In this document: piece by piece, positions 13,337 through 20,662 of the stretch | How the letters are laid out: each line of letters opens with the position of its first letter | Numbering within the stretch: position 1 is the stretch's first letter | From: Methanosarcinales archaeon | Lineage (GTDB): Archaea > Halobacteriota > Methanosarcinia > Methanosarcinales > Methanogasteraceae | Assembly (NCBI GenBank): GCA_030672345.1 | Contig: DAOVGO010000151.1 | Coordinates: 1-20,662 of the forward strand | Direction of reading: 5' to 3' | Length of the DNA: 20,662 nucleotides | The notes under the pieces: generated by a model | What the model was told of the DNA's origin: nothing | What the model saw: the letters and a program-made list of their open reading frames with translations, nothing else | Database searches by the model: none | Position numbers and translations under genes: made by a program

Positions 13337-13849
13337 ATGCGCTTCGGGTCAACCATCTGGATCTACCTCATCTGCGCAGTATTACTGTTCATAATCGCAT
13401 ACACGAGGGTCGGGCAGAAAGAGGCTGTTTCCGGCGTAAGATCATCGTTTGTTCTTTTTGTTGAGATACTTCCGCTGATCGTAATTGCGATGATCATAGG
13501 CGGTCTGATCCAGGTCATAATCCCACAAGCGGTCATCGAACAGTTTCTTGGAACAAGCTCCGGCATCAAAGGAATCGTGACCGGAAGCGTTGCTGGCAGC
13601 GTTATGCCAGGACCTCCGTATGCGTCGCTTCCGATCGTAGCCTCTCTTCTCAAGTCCGGAGCAGGCACAGGTCCCCTGGTGGCGCTGGTGACCGCATGGG
13701 CGTTGTGGCGCATCAACCTAATCCCACTCGAGATAGCGTTCATAGGACCCAGATTCATGGCAATCCGTTTTCTTGCCACGTTTATCTTCCCGATACTTGC
13801 TGGACTGATCGCTCAATTTATAGTCATGCGGTTTGTTGCCTCTCCTTAA
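13337..13849 (+). CDS. Half-size permease (ArsP/UPF0718-like)
   Basis: A 170-residue integral membrane protein with about four to five hydrophobic segments: IYLICAVLLFIIAY, ILPLIVIAMIIGGLIQV, the glycine-rich loop GSVAGSVMPGPPYASLP, GPLVALVTAWAL, and LATFIFPILAGLIAQFIV. The G-x-x-x-P-x-x-x-x-S-x-P loop is typical of the UPF0718/ArsP permease superfamily, whose members are usually about 300 residues with two such halves. This one has only one half and would need to dimerise. The substrate is unknown. ATG 13337 is chosen; a TTG at 13310 would overlap the FmdE gene and give nine more residues. No clear ribosome site is seen for either. Confidence 0.65.
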   Translation: MRFGSTIWIYLICAVLLFIIAYTRVGQKEAVSGVRSSFVLFVEILPLIVIAMIIGGLIQVIIPQAVIEQFLGTSSGIKGIVTGSVAGSVMPGPPYASLPIVASLLKSGAGTGPLVALVTAWALWRINLIPLEIAFIGPRFMAIRFLATFIFPILAGLIAQFIVMRFVASP

Positions 13850-13857
13850 TCGAAACC

Positions 13858-13869
13858 TTTATTTAAATC
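13858..13869 (+). promoter_or_regulatory. TATA box of the anchored tandem FmdE gene
   Basis: CTTTATTTAAAT predicts transcription from about 13,891, with a leader of about 40 nt. The ribosome site GGAGATGA at 13920-13927 precedes ATG 13932. Confidence 0.65.
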
Positions 13870-13931
13870 ATGGTAATCTGGTTTGTTAGTTCACATCATG
13901 AACATAAACAAAGAAACATGGAGATGAAGCA

Positions 13932-16610
13932 ATGAATAAAACCGTTATATCTGTCCTGGTAATACTGCTCTTTACAGCAGGCGTTGCCATGGCAGAGGGG
14001 ATAGTTGATGACTATCCCGGACTGGAAGAGGTCTCAGATTTCGGAGGAGACCTGACCATAATGCACCTTCTTGGATACAGGGCTGCCGATACATCGATGG
14101 AACAGCTCTCGTTTGAGAAAGGTGATCCGAACGTGCTTGCACTGACGCGCGCCGGGCGTGCGACGGCTGTTGGCGGGCACAGCACAGAACAATGCATCGA
14201 TGCTGTGATTGCGACATCCGGATGCACGATGGGTAACAAGAACCTGATCATCATCCATTCCTGTTCAGAAAAGCCGCTCTGGTTCATCTTCTGCAACCAG
14301 AATACGATGGAGGCTATGTACCTTCGTGTGGATAAGAGCGTTCTTGCGGACTACCTTGAGAGGGAATCAACAACCACTGACAAAGACGCACTCTACAGGG
14401 AATTCATGGAGGATGACACGGTATTTGAGGTCTCATCAAAATACAACGTCGATGCCAACGATCTGGTAGTAGATCCTGCGCCGTGGAACGCCATGCTTGG
14501 CGAGATCGGTCCCACGGATGCAATGTCCATAGTATACGTGGCAAACCCGCTTGCGAGATGGTCGCCATCAGGGCTTATCGCAGGTCTGCAGTTACATGAC
14601 CACATCTGCCCTGCTGTCCTGTGCGGCTACTTCTTCTCAGAGATGGTTATGGAAGAGTTGCCACTGCAGAGTCCTTCTGACAAATACGTGAGCATCTCGA
14701 CACCACCATGGTGCAAGGACGACACAATGACGCCAATGCTCGGGATTACGAATGCTGTGAGAATGGTCTCAGCGGACATCCCTGAGGATATGAAGATGCA
14801 GCTACCATCTCCGCCATTCGGTGGTGGCGGTGGACACGGCATCGGTGGCGCAGTCATCCGGTGGAACAAGACCACTAAGAGCGGAGACGGGATCTTCATG
14901 TCATTCAACAAGTTGGAAGCGATAAAATTGAGTGATTCGGGATACCTGACCGCTACAACAGGCGCCCAGCGGGGAATCGAGGTGCTCAAGATCATCTGCT
15001 GGATGACAGAGAACCCTGATGAGGCGAGAAAAGTCCATCAGATCGAGAAGCGCTTCAAGGTTTCCGAGGAAGAACTGAACCAGCTCTTCACAACCGGAGA
15101 GAACCCGCTTGAGATCCTCGAGATACTGCCAGAGGACGCTTCGGAGGCTGATTCGGAGGCTGCGGATGATTCAAGCTCTCATGAACTTGTTGCGTCCCCA
15201 CTATCCATTCCTGACGTGAAGCTCCCCAGTATCAATATCATGCCGGTTGCGTCTGCCTGTGATATCGTGCTCTCTACTGACCCCAACTTCAAGTACTTCC
15301 CGTCACCACCAGCAGAGCCGGAAGCATCAGGCGATATCGTTACCGATTATCCGATGCTCGGATCATTGTCCGACTTCAGTGTGAGAGGTTCTCCAGAGGA
15401 GATATCGATCATGAACATGCTCGGTTTCAAGGCGTGCAAGGTCGGAATGGGGCTCTCGGGGTTCGGGAAGGACGATCCGAATATGATGGTCTTCACCAAC
15501 GCAGGATATGTCGCATCAATCGATGGAAAGAGCACAGAACAGTGCGTTGACGCCATAATGGACGAATCGGGATGCACAATCGGCAAGAACAACCTGGTCC
15601 TGCCCCGCACATCGGTTGACAGCCGTGTCTGGTTCGCGTTCCTCAACACGAGCAACATGGACTGCATATTCCTCTGGGTGAACGAGGATGTGATCGGAGA
15701 CTATCTCGAGAGGGAAGATGTCGAGAACCACTACGACCTCATGCGTGAGTTTGTGCAGGTGCGTGGCGATGTGATCTTCACAACCTACAAGCTCAATGTC
15801 GGCAAGGATGAGTTGATCAGCGACCCATCGCAGTGGGACATGATCGAATCGCATCTTGGCAAGAAGAATGCATGGATGATGGTCTGGGGCGGAAACGTCG
15901 TTGCGAAGCACCCGACACCTGAGTTCCTGGCGATCATAGAGGAGCACACCCACATCTGCGCAGGCACACTGGTAGGCTACCACATGGTTGACATCATACG
16001 ATCAGAACTGCCGACGATGGGCGGTCGCGAGTGTGCTGTCACACTGGGCGGAGACACGCTCATCTCAGTTGTTCCTGACTGCAGAAACGACGCGATACTA
16101 GCACTCCTCGACACCACGCCAGGAAGAAAAGGATACTTCTCAACCAAACTGAGTGCGGAGCAGATCGACGAGCTTGCGCCGGAAGCAAAGAGTGCAACCA
16201 CCATATACATCGCGTGGAACGAGATAGACAAACACGGCGAGGGAATCGTTCTTGGTTTTGACACCAAAAAGGCAAGAGAACTGAGCGGCGCAGATTATGA
16301 GAACGAGCCGTTCTGGCTATGCCGTCTGAAGTGCCTCACATGGATGGCAGATCATCCTGATGAGTGTAAGGACCTCGTAAAGGTCATCCACCGCTTCGAG
16401 GTGAACGGCTTTTCAGAGGTGCAGAAGCTTCAGAGCGTCAATGTCAACCCGCTTGCTGAACTCGGGCTGACAGAAGAGAGCTTTGCAACAACGGAAACCG
16501 GCGAGGAGCCTACAGAGGCGGAAGCAGCAGCAGCGACTCCGTTCATACCGGCAGCGGCATGCCTGGCGATCGTGCTTGTAGCCGCACTCATATTCAGCAG
16601 AAGGCGATAA
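13932..16610 (+). CDS. Membrane-anchored extracellular tandem FmdE-like protein
   Basis: 892 residues: signal peptide (1-21, AGVAMA), two FmdE-like blocks (about 35-400 and 470-845), an acidic Ala/Glu/Thr stretch, and a C-terminal anchor (PFIPAAACLAIVLV… ending SRRR). That tail resembles archaeal sorting tails of the PGF/PEF-CTERM kind, though without the exact PGF. Block 1 has Cys88 (STEQCIDA), Cys98 (SGCTMG), His222/His224/Cys226 (HDHICPA) and Cys261 (WCKDD). Block 2 has Cys538, Cys548, His672/His674/Cys676 (HTHICAG) and Cys717 (PDCRND). So both blocks keep a full ligand set. A Gly-rich loop (about 296-305) and a Pro-rich linker (about 420-465) separate parts. It has its own strong promoter and a terminator. 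Function unknown; metal or cofactor binding outside the cell is the inference. Confidence 0.82.
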   Translation: MNKTVISVLVILLFTAGVAMAEGIVDDYPGLEEVSDFGGDLTIMHLLGYRAADTSMEQLSFEKGDPNVLALTRAGRATAVGGHSTEQCIDAVIATSGCTMGNKNLIIIHSCSEKPLWFIFCNQNTMEAMYLRVDKSVLADYLERESTTTDKDALYREFMEDDTVFEVSSKYNVDANDLVVDPAPWNAMLGEIGPTDAMSIVYVANPLARWSPSGLIAGLQLHDHICPAVLCGYFFSEMVMEELPLQSPSDKYVSISTPPWCKDDTMTPMLGITNAVRMVSADIPEDMKMQLPSPPFGGGGGHGIGGAVIRWNKTTKSGDGIFMSFNKLEAIKLSDSGYLTATTGAQRGIEVLKIICWMTENPDEARKVHQIEKRFKVSEEELNQLFTTGENPLEILEILPEDASEADSEAADDSSSHELVASPLSIPDVKLPSINIMPVASACDIVLSTDPNFKYFPSPPAEPEASGDIVTDYPMLGSLSDFSVRGSPEEISIMNMLGFKACKVGMGLSGFGKDDPNMMVFTNAGYVASIDGKSTEQCVDAIMDESGCTIGKNNLVLPRTSVDSRVWFAFLNTSNMDCIFLWVNEDVIGDYLEREDVENHYDLMREFVQVRGDVIFTTYKLNVGKDELISDPSQWDMIESHLGKKNAWMMVWGGNVVAKHPTPEFLAIIEEHTHICAGTLVGYHMVDIIRSELPTMGGRECAVTLGGDTLISVVPDCRNDAILALLDTTPGRKGYFSTKLSAEQIDELAPEAKSATTIYIAWNEIDKHGEGIVLGFDTKKARELSGADYENEPFWLCRLKCLTWMADHPDECKDLVKVIHRFEVNGFSEVQKLQSVNVNPLAELGLTEESFATTETGEEPTEAEAAAATPFIPAAACLAIVLVAALIFSRRR

Positions 16611-16639
16611 GTCTTCTGCCACTTTTTTATTTTTTTCTC
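16597..16639 (+). terminator. Hairpin and poly-T terminator after the tandem FmdE gene
   Basis: GCAGAAG (16597-16603) pairs perfectly with CTTCTGC (16613-16619). A tract with two runs of T (CTTTTTTATTTTTTTCTC) follows. The stop codon lies in the loop. Confidence 0.7.
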
Positions 16640-16662
16640 AGTCGAGGGTGAATCGTGGTATC

Positions 16663-17835
16663 ATGCCAAAAGTACTGGTACTCGACGCCCAGATGCGAAA
16701 TTCGCTCGCCATAATACGATCTCTCGGGAAAAGAGGGTTTAAAGTGGACGCAGGAGAGGAGACCAGATTCGCAACCGGGTTCTTCTCCAGATACTGCGCT
16801 GGTCACATCGTTTACCCGTCACCGACAAAGCATCCGGATGAGTTCACCGCTTATGTGCTGGATGTGGTAAAGTGCAGGGACTACGACGTCATCTTCCCGG
16901 TGACCGACGCCACTGTAATTCCCATAATCAAGCAGAAGGATGAATTCTCAGAGCACACGATTGTGCCATTTGCAGATTACCAGACAGTGATCAAGGCAAT
17001 CGATAAATCCCAAACACTGAAGATCGCCATGGAAAACAACATCCCCTGCCCGAAGACGTATTTCACGGGTTGCTATGATGATCTTGAGGAGACACTTGGC
17101 GTGGATGTGGATATGACGTATCCAGTCGTGGTGAAACCTGAGACCGCGTTTGGGGCACGGGGCGTCTTTCTCTGCAGTTCAATGGACGATCTCCTGGAGC
17201 GATGCGAATATGTTCACGATCGATACGGTCCGTTTCTGGTTCAGGAATACATACCGAAAGGGGATGAGATCGGTGTGTATGCGCTATTTGATTTCGATTC
17301 CCGCTGTTGCGCTCTCAGTGTGCAGAGAAGGATCCGGTCGTATCCGGTATCCGGCGGACCGAGCACGCTTCGGGAGACGGTCAGAGACGATCGAGCCGTC
17401 AAACTCGCCGACAGGTTGCTAACTGCCATGGGATGGTCAGGTGTTGCGATGGTTGAGTTCAGGGTTGACCCGAGAGACGGCATACCAAAGCTGATGGAGG
17501 TCAACCCCAGGTTCTGGGGGTCTCTTCAGCTCTCGATTCTTTCGGGGGTGGACTTCCCGTATCTTTTATATAAATTGGTGACAGATGGACATCTTGGCAG
17601 CGACCTGAATTACGATGTGGGTGTGAGGTGCAGATGGTTGCTTCCGGGCGACATACTCTGGTTCTTGAGCGCACCGGATAAACTGAGAAACTTGTTGGAA
17701 TTTGTCAAATTCAATACAAACTATGATATCCTCTCGCGGGATGATCCGGCTCCGACACTCGGATTTACGATGGCGGTGGCACGATACATCTTTGACAGGG
17801 AGATGTGGGATTTCATACTGAGGAAGCCTATCTGA
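16663..17835 (+). CDS. ATP-grasp ligase (carbamoyl-phosphate synthase-like)
   Basis: A 390-residue cytoplasmic enzyme. The N-terminal domain opens MPKVLVLDAQMRNSLAIIRS (Rossmann-like preATP-grasp). The ATP-grasp core has YPVVVKPETAFGARGVFL (nucleotide-binding Lys and Gly-rich loop), FLVQEYIPKGDEIGVYAL, and the Mg-binding MEVNPRFWGSLQLS. The family joins a carboxylate to an amine or thiol through an acyl-phosphate; here the acceptor is unknown. The start ATG 16663 is chosen; GTG 16648 in the same frame is possible, and GAGGGTG at 16644-16650 serves the ATG better. It is the first gene of a chain with overlapping stops and starts (TGATG with the next gene). Such enzymes are common in surface-polysaccharide clusters. 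Confidence 0.8.
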   Translation: MPKVLVLDAQMRNSLAIIRSLGKRGFKVDAGEETRFATGFFSRYCAGHIVYPSPTKHPDEFTAYVLDVVKCRDYDVIFPVTDATVIPIIKQKDEFSEHTIVPFADYQTVIKAIDKSQTLKIAMENNIPCPKTYFTGCYDDLEETLGVDVDMTYPVVVKPETAFGARGVFLCSSMDDLLERCEYVHDRYGPFLVQEYIPKGDEIGVYALFDFDSRCCALSVQRRIRSYPVSGGPSTLRETVRDDRAVKLADRLLTAMGWSGVAMVEFRVDPRDGIPKLMEVNPRFWGSLQLSILSGVDFPYLLYKLVTDGHLGSDLNYDVGVRCRWLLPGDILWFLSAPDKLRNLLEFVKFNTNYDILSRDDPAPTLGFTMAVARYIFDREMWDFILRKPI

Positions 17836-18668
17836 TGCAAGTGAAAAACGCACTCACAATTGACCTTGAATACTGGCATTCGCCCGAATTAATCAGAGGT
17901 TTCGTCCCGGAGAAGAGAGACGATCTCATAATTGAGATGGCAACGCCGATCCTGCGTCTCCTGGACGAGTTTGGCGTGAGCGCCACCTTCTTTGTGCTGG
18001 GTGCTGTCGCCGAGAAGTATCCAGCGCTCGTGGCAGAGATTCACAGCCGGGGGCATGAGATCGCGTCACACGCATATTCCCACAGAACGCTCCACGAACT
18101 CGGAAGAGACCGGTTCGAGGACGAGGTGCATCGGTCGGTACGGCTGCTCCGGGAGATCACAGGAGAACCGCCCATCGGGTTCAGGGCGCCGTCGTTCTCG
18201 ATAGACAACACGACACGGTGGGCTTTTGATGTGCTGGAGCGGCACGGATTCAGATACGACTCAAGCATCTTCCCGGTGGAGACACACCTGTATGGCGTCC
18301 GGGATGCTCCCCTCGGGATATACAGACCGTCCGCAGAGAATGTGGCAGAGAATGACCCCAACGGACGGATAATCGAGTTTCCCCTGACGATTCTTGAGTA
18401 TGCGCGGAAAGTCCCGATATCAGGCGGGTTTTACCTGCGGGTCCTGCCGTTAAATGTACTGAAAAGGATGATCAAAAGAGTGAACGAGGAAAGACCCGCA
18501 GTAATCTACCTTCATCCATGGGAGATCTGTCCGCTGATGCCGCGGTTGAAACTCTCCTTATCATCACGGTTCATAACGTATCACGGGATTAAATCGACAC
18601 GGGAGAAGCTGGAGGGTTTGCTTGCGAGTTTTAGCTTCGCACCTGCACGGGAGGTGCTCGAACTGTGA
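17835..18668 (+). CDS. Polysaccharide deacetylase (NodB-fold)
   Basis: A 277-residue enzyme with the NodB motifs in order: TIDLEYWH (catalytic-base Asp10; Asp-x-Glu instead of Asp-Asp), GHEIASHAYSHRTLHEL (metal ligands His79, His83), GFRAPSFSID, RYDSSIFP, and VIYLHPWEI near the end. It resembles the branch found in exopolysaccharide loci with a DUF3473 C-terminus. It should remove N- or O-acetyl groups from a sugar substrate. No signal peptide is visible, so it probably acts on a cytoplasmic, lipid-linked intermediate. The start ATG 17835 shares a base with the upstream TGA. The next gene starts inside its stop (GTGA). Confidence 0.85.
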   Translation: MQVKNALTIDLEYWHSPELIRGFVPEKRDDLIIEMATPILRLLDEFGVSATFFVLGAVAEKYPALVAEIHSRGHEIASHAYSHRTLHELGRDRFEDEVHRSVRLLREITGEPPIGFRAPSFSIDNTTRWAFDVLERHGFRYDSSIFPVETHLYGVRDAPLGIYRPSAENVAENDPNGRIIEFPLTILEYARKVPISGGFYLRVLPLNVLKRMIKRVNEERPAVIYLHPWEICPLMPRLKLSLSSRFITYHGIKSTREKLEGLLASFSFAPAREVLEL

Positions 18669-19294
18669 AGTTCGACCTGCATATCCACTCGAAATACTCT
18701 TATGACTCGTTTTTGAGTCCGGAGAATATAATAAGGATCGCAAAGAAGAACGGTCTTGATGGAGTTGCGGTAACTGACCACAACACAATAAAAGGAGGTA
18801 TTGAAACATCAAAGGTCAATAAAGACGCTGATTTTGTCGTGATCATTGGTTCCGAGATAAAAACGGAGTACGGGGACGTGATCGGGCTATTCTTAAACGA
18901 GGAGATCAAATCGCGGACGTTTGCGGAGGTTGTTGACGAGATCCGGGATCAGGGCGGGTTTTCTGTGCTGGCACATCCGCTACGGAAGGGGATCATTTTT
19001 CCAGACGATTCATTGAGATCTGTCGACCTCATCGAGGGATTCAATGCACGGTCCCCAGAGGGTTTGAACAAAAGGGCAGCAGAGCTTGCAAAACGTCACA
19101 GGATACCGGTTGTTGCCGGAAGCGATGCGCACACCGCCTTTGAGGTAGGCGCTGGGCGAACCGTTGTGGACGGCGAGGTGAGGCGTGCGCTGGAAAGTGG
19201 GGAGACTGTGATAGAGGGCGAAGAATCAAGCTATTATCTGGTTCATGGGATGAGTGTATGCATAGAAAAAGTGAAAGCAGCGATGAAACGGTGA
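18665..19294 (+). CDS. PHP-domain metal-dependent phosphoesterase
   Basis: A 209-residue PHP protein. The metal-binding motifs are DLHIHSKYSYDS (Asp4, His6, His8), AVTDHNTIKG (His39), GSEIKT, VLAHPLRKG and VVAGSDAHTAFEVG. PHP enzymes hydrolyse phosphoester bonds of small molecules or nucleic-acid intermediates; in polysaccharide clusters they can be tyrosine phosphatases (CpsB/YwqE-like) or sugar-phosphate phosphatases. The GTG start at 18665 overlaps the deacetylase stop. No separate ribosome site is obvious, so translation is probably coupled. Confidence 0.85.
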   Translation: MKFDLHIHSKYSYDSFLSPENIIRIAKKNGLDGVAVTDHNTIKGGIETSKVNKDADFVVIIGSEIKTEYGDVIGLFLNEEIKSRTFAEVVDEIRDQGGFSVLAHPLRKGIIFPDDSLRSVDLIEGFNARSPEGLNKRAAELAKRHRIPVVAGSDAHTAFEVGAGRTVVDGEVRRALESGETVIEGEESSYYLVHGMSVCIEKVKAAMKR

Positions 19295-20274
19295 GGGAAA
19301 CTGCGGTCTATCTCTACAGGACATCACCAGAGACGCTTTTCAGAGATCTCGGAAAGGCGCTGGACACGCCGGAGTTTCACAGATTGCATCCGCAGGACGA
19401 GACGTTCATCAAGATAAATGCGAATTACAATCGTTTCTGGCCCGGATGCAACACATCGCTGTGGTTTCTGGATGCATTGCTCGGAAATCTGGGGGAGATG
19501 GGTTTTGAGGATCTGAAAGTAATCGAGGGGGATTTGAAGTTGCAGCCCGCCACAGGAACGGTCGAGGCGCTTGGCATAATGAAATTACTCGAAAGGCATA
19601 AAGTCCCCTTTATACCGATTGAAGAGCTGCCAAGGGACGAATACGAACTGCCGACTATCTTACACGATTCACAGCTCATCAACACCTCAGTTCTGCACAC
19701 GCACACCTTTGCGGTGATCTCATGCGCCACAAAGAACCTGTTCGGGCTTCTGCCGGTATACCGTGAGAAATACCACAATGAGCTCTCTGAAAAACTGCTC
19801 GAGACCCTTGAGAGTCTAAGAAGGGTGAACTGCAGGATGTTTGCCATCATCGATGGAACGGTCGGGCTTGAGGGCGGGAGTATGCGGCTTGGCGACCCGA
19901 AACGGCTGGACCTGATACTGGCAGGAGACGATGCGCTGGAACTCGACCGGGTGGCAGGCGAGATAATGGGATTTCCTATGGATATGATTCCTCTTTTAAG
20001 GCTTGCTCTTGCGACCGGGGTGCTGAACCCGGACCCTGTGAGAGTGGGCGGGGATTTTCCTGATAATCTTCCGACGCACTCTTTTACTTACAGAGAGTCA
20101 AGGATCGCCGGGTTTGACCTGTGGCTGAGGGGAAACCGGCTGACCGGACGATTCCTCAAGTATAACAGCCCGATTGACAGGCTTGCGCAGCACGCAAGAA
20201 GGTTCTACACGACGTATGTTTACAATAAGAAGAAAGACCGGACAATGAGTGGTGACTGGACTGAGTACCGATGA
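19291..20274 (+). CDS. DUF362-family protein
   Basis: 327 residues, cytoplasmic. It resembles DUF362: an opening strand-helix YLYRTSPETLFRDLGKAL, the segment FIKINANYNRFWPGCNTS, HTHTFAVISCATKNLFGLLP (close to the family's K-x-H-x-x-x-x-T-x-x-x-K-N-x-x-G signature), IIDGTVGLEGG, and ILAGDDALELDRVAGEIMG. The ferredoxin-like Fe-S motif that some DUF362 proteins carry is absent. Biochemical function is unknown. The start GTG 19291 (GTGA overlap) fits the pattern of the neighbouring junctions; ATG 19258 would add 11 non-conserved residues. It overlaps the methyltransferase by ATGA. Confidence 0.75.
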   Translation: MRETAVYLYRTSPETLFRDLGKALDTPEFHRLHPQDETFIKINANYNRFWPGCNTSLWFLDALLGNLGEMGFEDLKVIEGDLKLQPATGTVEALGIMKLLERHKVPFIPIEELPRDEYELPTILHDSQLINTSVLHTHTFAVISCATKNLFGLLPVYREKYHNELSEKLLETLESLRRVNCRMFAIIDGTVGLEGGSMRLGDPKRLDLILAGDDALELDRVAGEIMGFPMDMIPLLRLALATGVLNPDPVRVGGDFPDNLPTHSFTYRESRIAGFDLWLRGNRLTGRFLKYNSPIDRLAQHARRFYTTYVYNKKKDRTMSGDWTEYR

Positions 20275-20662
20275 AAAATAAGATAGCGCAGAAGAACTAC
20301 TACGATTCCTGCGACGACTTCGATATCCTTGAACTGGGCACTGCGGACGGAAGGGAGAACGAATACAGGAAGCGGTTCATATCAAGAAGGGCGGAGACGA
20401 TGGCTAAGCTCGCATGTCTGGATGGTGAATCCACGGTTCTTGAGGTCGGGTGCGGAACCGGGATATACACGGTTCACTGGATTAGATCGTCAGGAAGGAT
20501 ATGTGGACTGGATATATCGAGAGGAATGCTTGTTAGATTAAGAGATAAGATCGATTCCAATGATCTCTTCCTTATCGAGGGCGATTCCGAACGTCTGCCG
20601 TTTCGCAACCGGCGTTTCGACACTGTCTTGTCTGTGAATACGGTTGAGCATCTGGACGATGT
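20271..20662 (+). CDS. SAM-dependent methyltransferase (partial, runs off the right edge)
   Basis: 130 residues are visible, with no stop before the window end. Class I methyltransferase motifs: VLEVGCGTGIYT (motif I, SAM binding), CGLDIS (acidic residue after strand 2), IEGDSERLPF and FDTVLSVNTVEHLDD (motifs II/III; the EH is common in UbiE/Methyltransf_11 enzymes). The N-terminal part QKNYYDSCDDFDI is like small-molecule methyltransferases. The start ATG 20271 overlaps the DUF362 stop. As the fifth gene in the chain it probably methylates the same product. Confidence 0.85.
   Translation, partial: MKNKIAQKNYYDSCDDFDILELGTADGRENEYRKRFISRRAETMAKLACLDGESTVLEVGCGTGIYTVHWIRSSGRICGLDISRGMLVRLRDKIDSNDLFLIEGDSERLPFRNRRFDTVLSVNTVEHLDD

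Noticed and set aside
14627..15983. Minus-strand open frames opposite the anchored FmdE gene
   Set aside because: Shadows of the real gene; composition is unusual and no motif is visible.

Overview
The window looks like a chromosomal piece from a methanogen-related euryarchaeon, in the Methanosarcinales/ANME-like neighbourhood. The reasons are FmdE-type domains, an HdrD-type Fe-S oxidoreductase, a threonine synthase-like enzyme that could be a cysteate synthase (coenzyme M pathway), archaeal TATA boxes about 25 nt upstream of starts, GGAGG/GAGGTG ribosome sites, and secreted beta-helix surface proteins. The assignment comes from gene content only; there is no rRNA or other direct taxonomic marker.

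Bases 1-4,930 are a plastic accessory region. It holds three small toxin-antitoxin modules (RelE-like, VapBC-like with a PIN toxin, and a second RelE-like on the minus strand) and an acylphosphatase. Between them lie at least five same-strand copies, full or partial, of a GC-rich mosaic repeat; three copies carry a 66-nt imperfect palindrome. A decayed group II intron 3' end (domains V and VI, with a possible scrap of its maturase) lies on the minus strand around 4,184-4,493. The vapC reading frame runs through one repeat copy and has gained a long tail.

Bases 4,933-16,610 hold the most unusual set. A secreted NosD-like beta-helix protein with a 12-rung cysteine ladder overlaps (ATGA) a secreted 859-residue protein made of repeated FmdE-like domains. 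Convergent to these is a minus-strand pair: a threonine/cysteate synthase-like PLP enzyme followed by an HdrD-like double-cluster, double-CCG-domain protein. Divergent from the pair is a cytoplasmic FmdE protein, then a half-size permease, then an 892-residue membrane-anchored paralogue of the tandem FmdE protein. A hairpin/poly-T terminator closes this set. The grouping suggests an extracytoplasmic metal-, thiol- or C1-cofactor-linked system, but that role is inference.

Bases 16,663-20,662 form one tightly overlapping plus-strand operon: ATP-grasp ligase, polysaccharide deacetylase, PHP phosphoesterase, DUF362 protein, and a SAM methyltransferase cut by the window end. It is probably for building or modifying a surface glycan or related small molecule.
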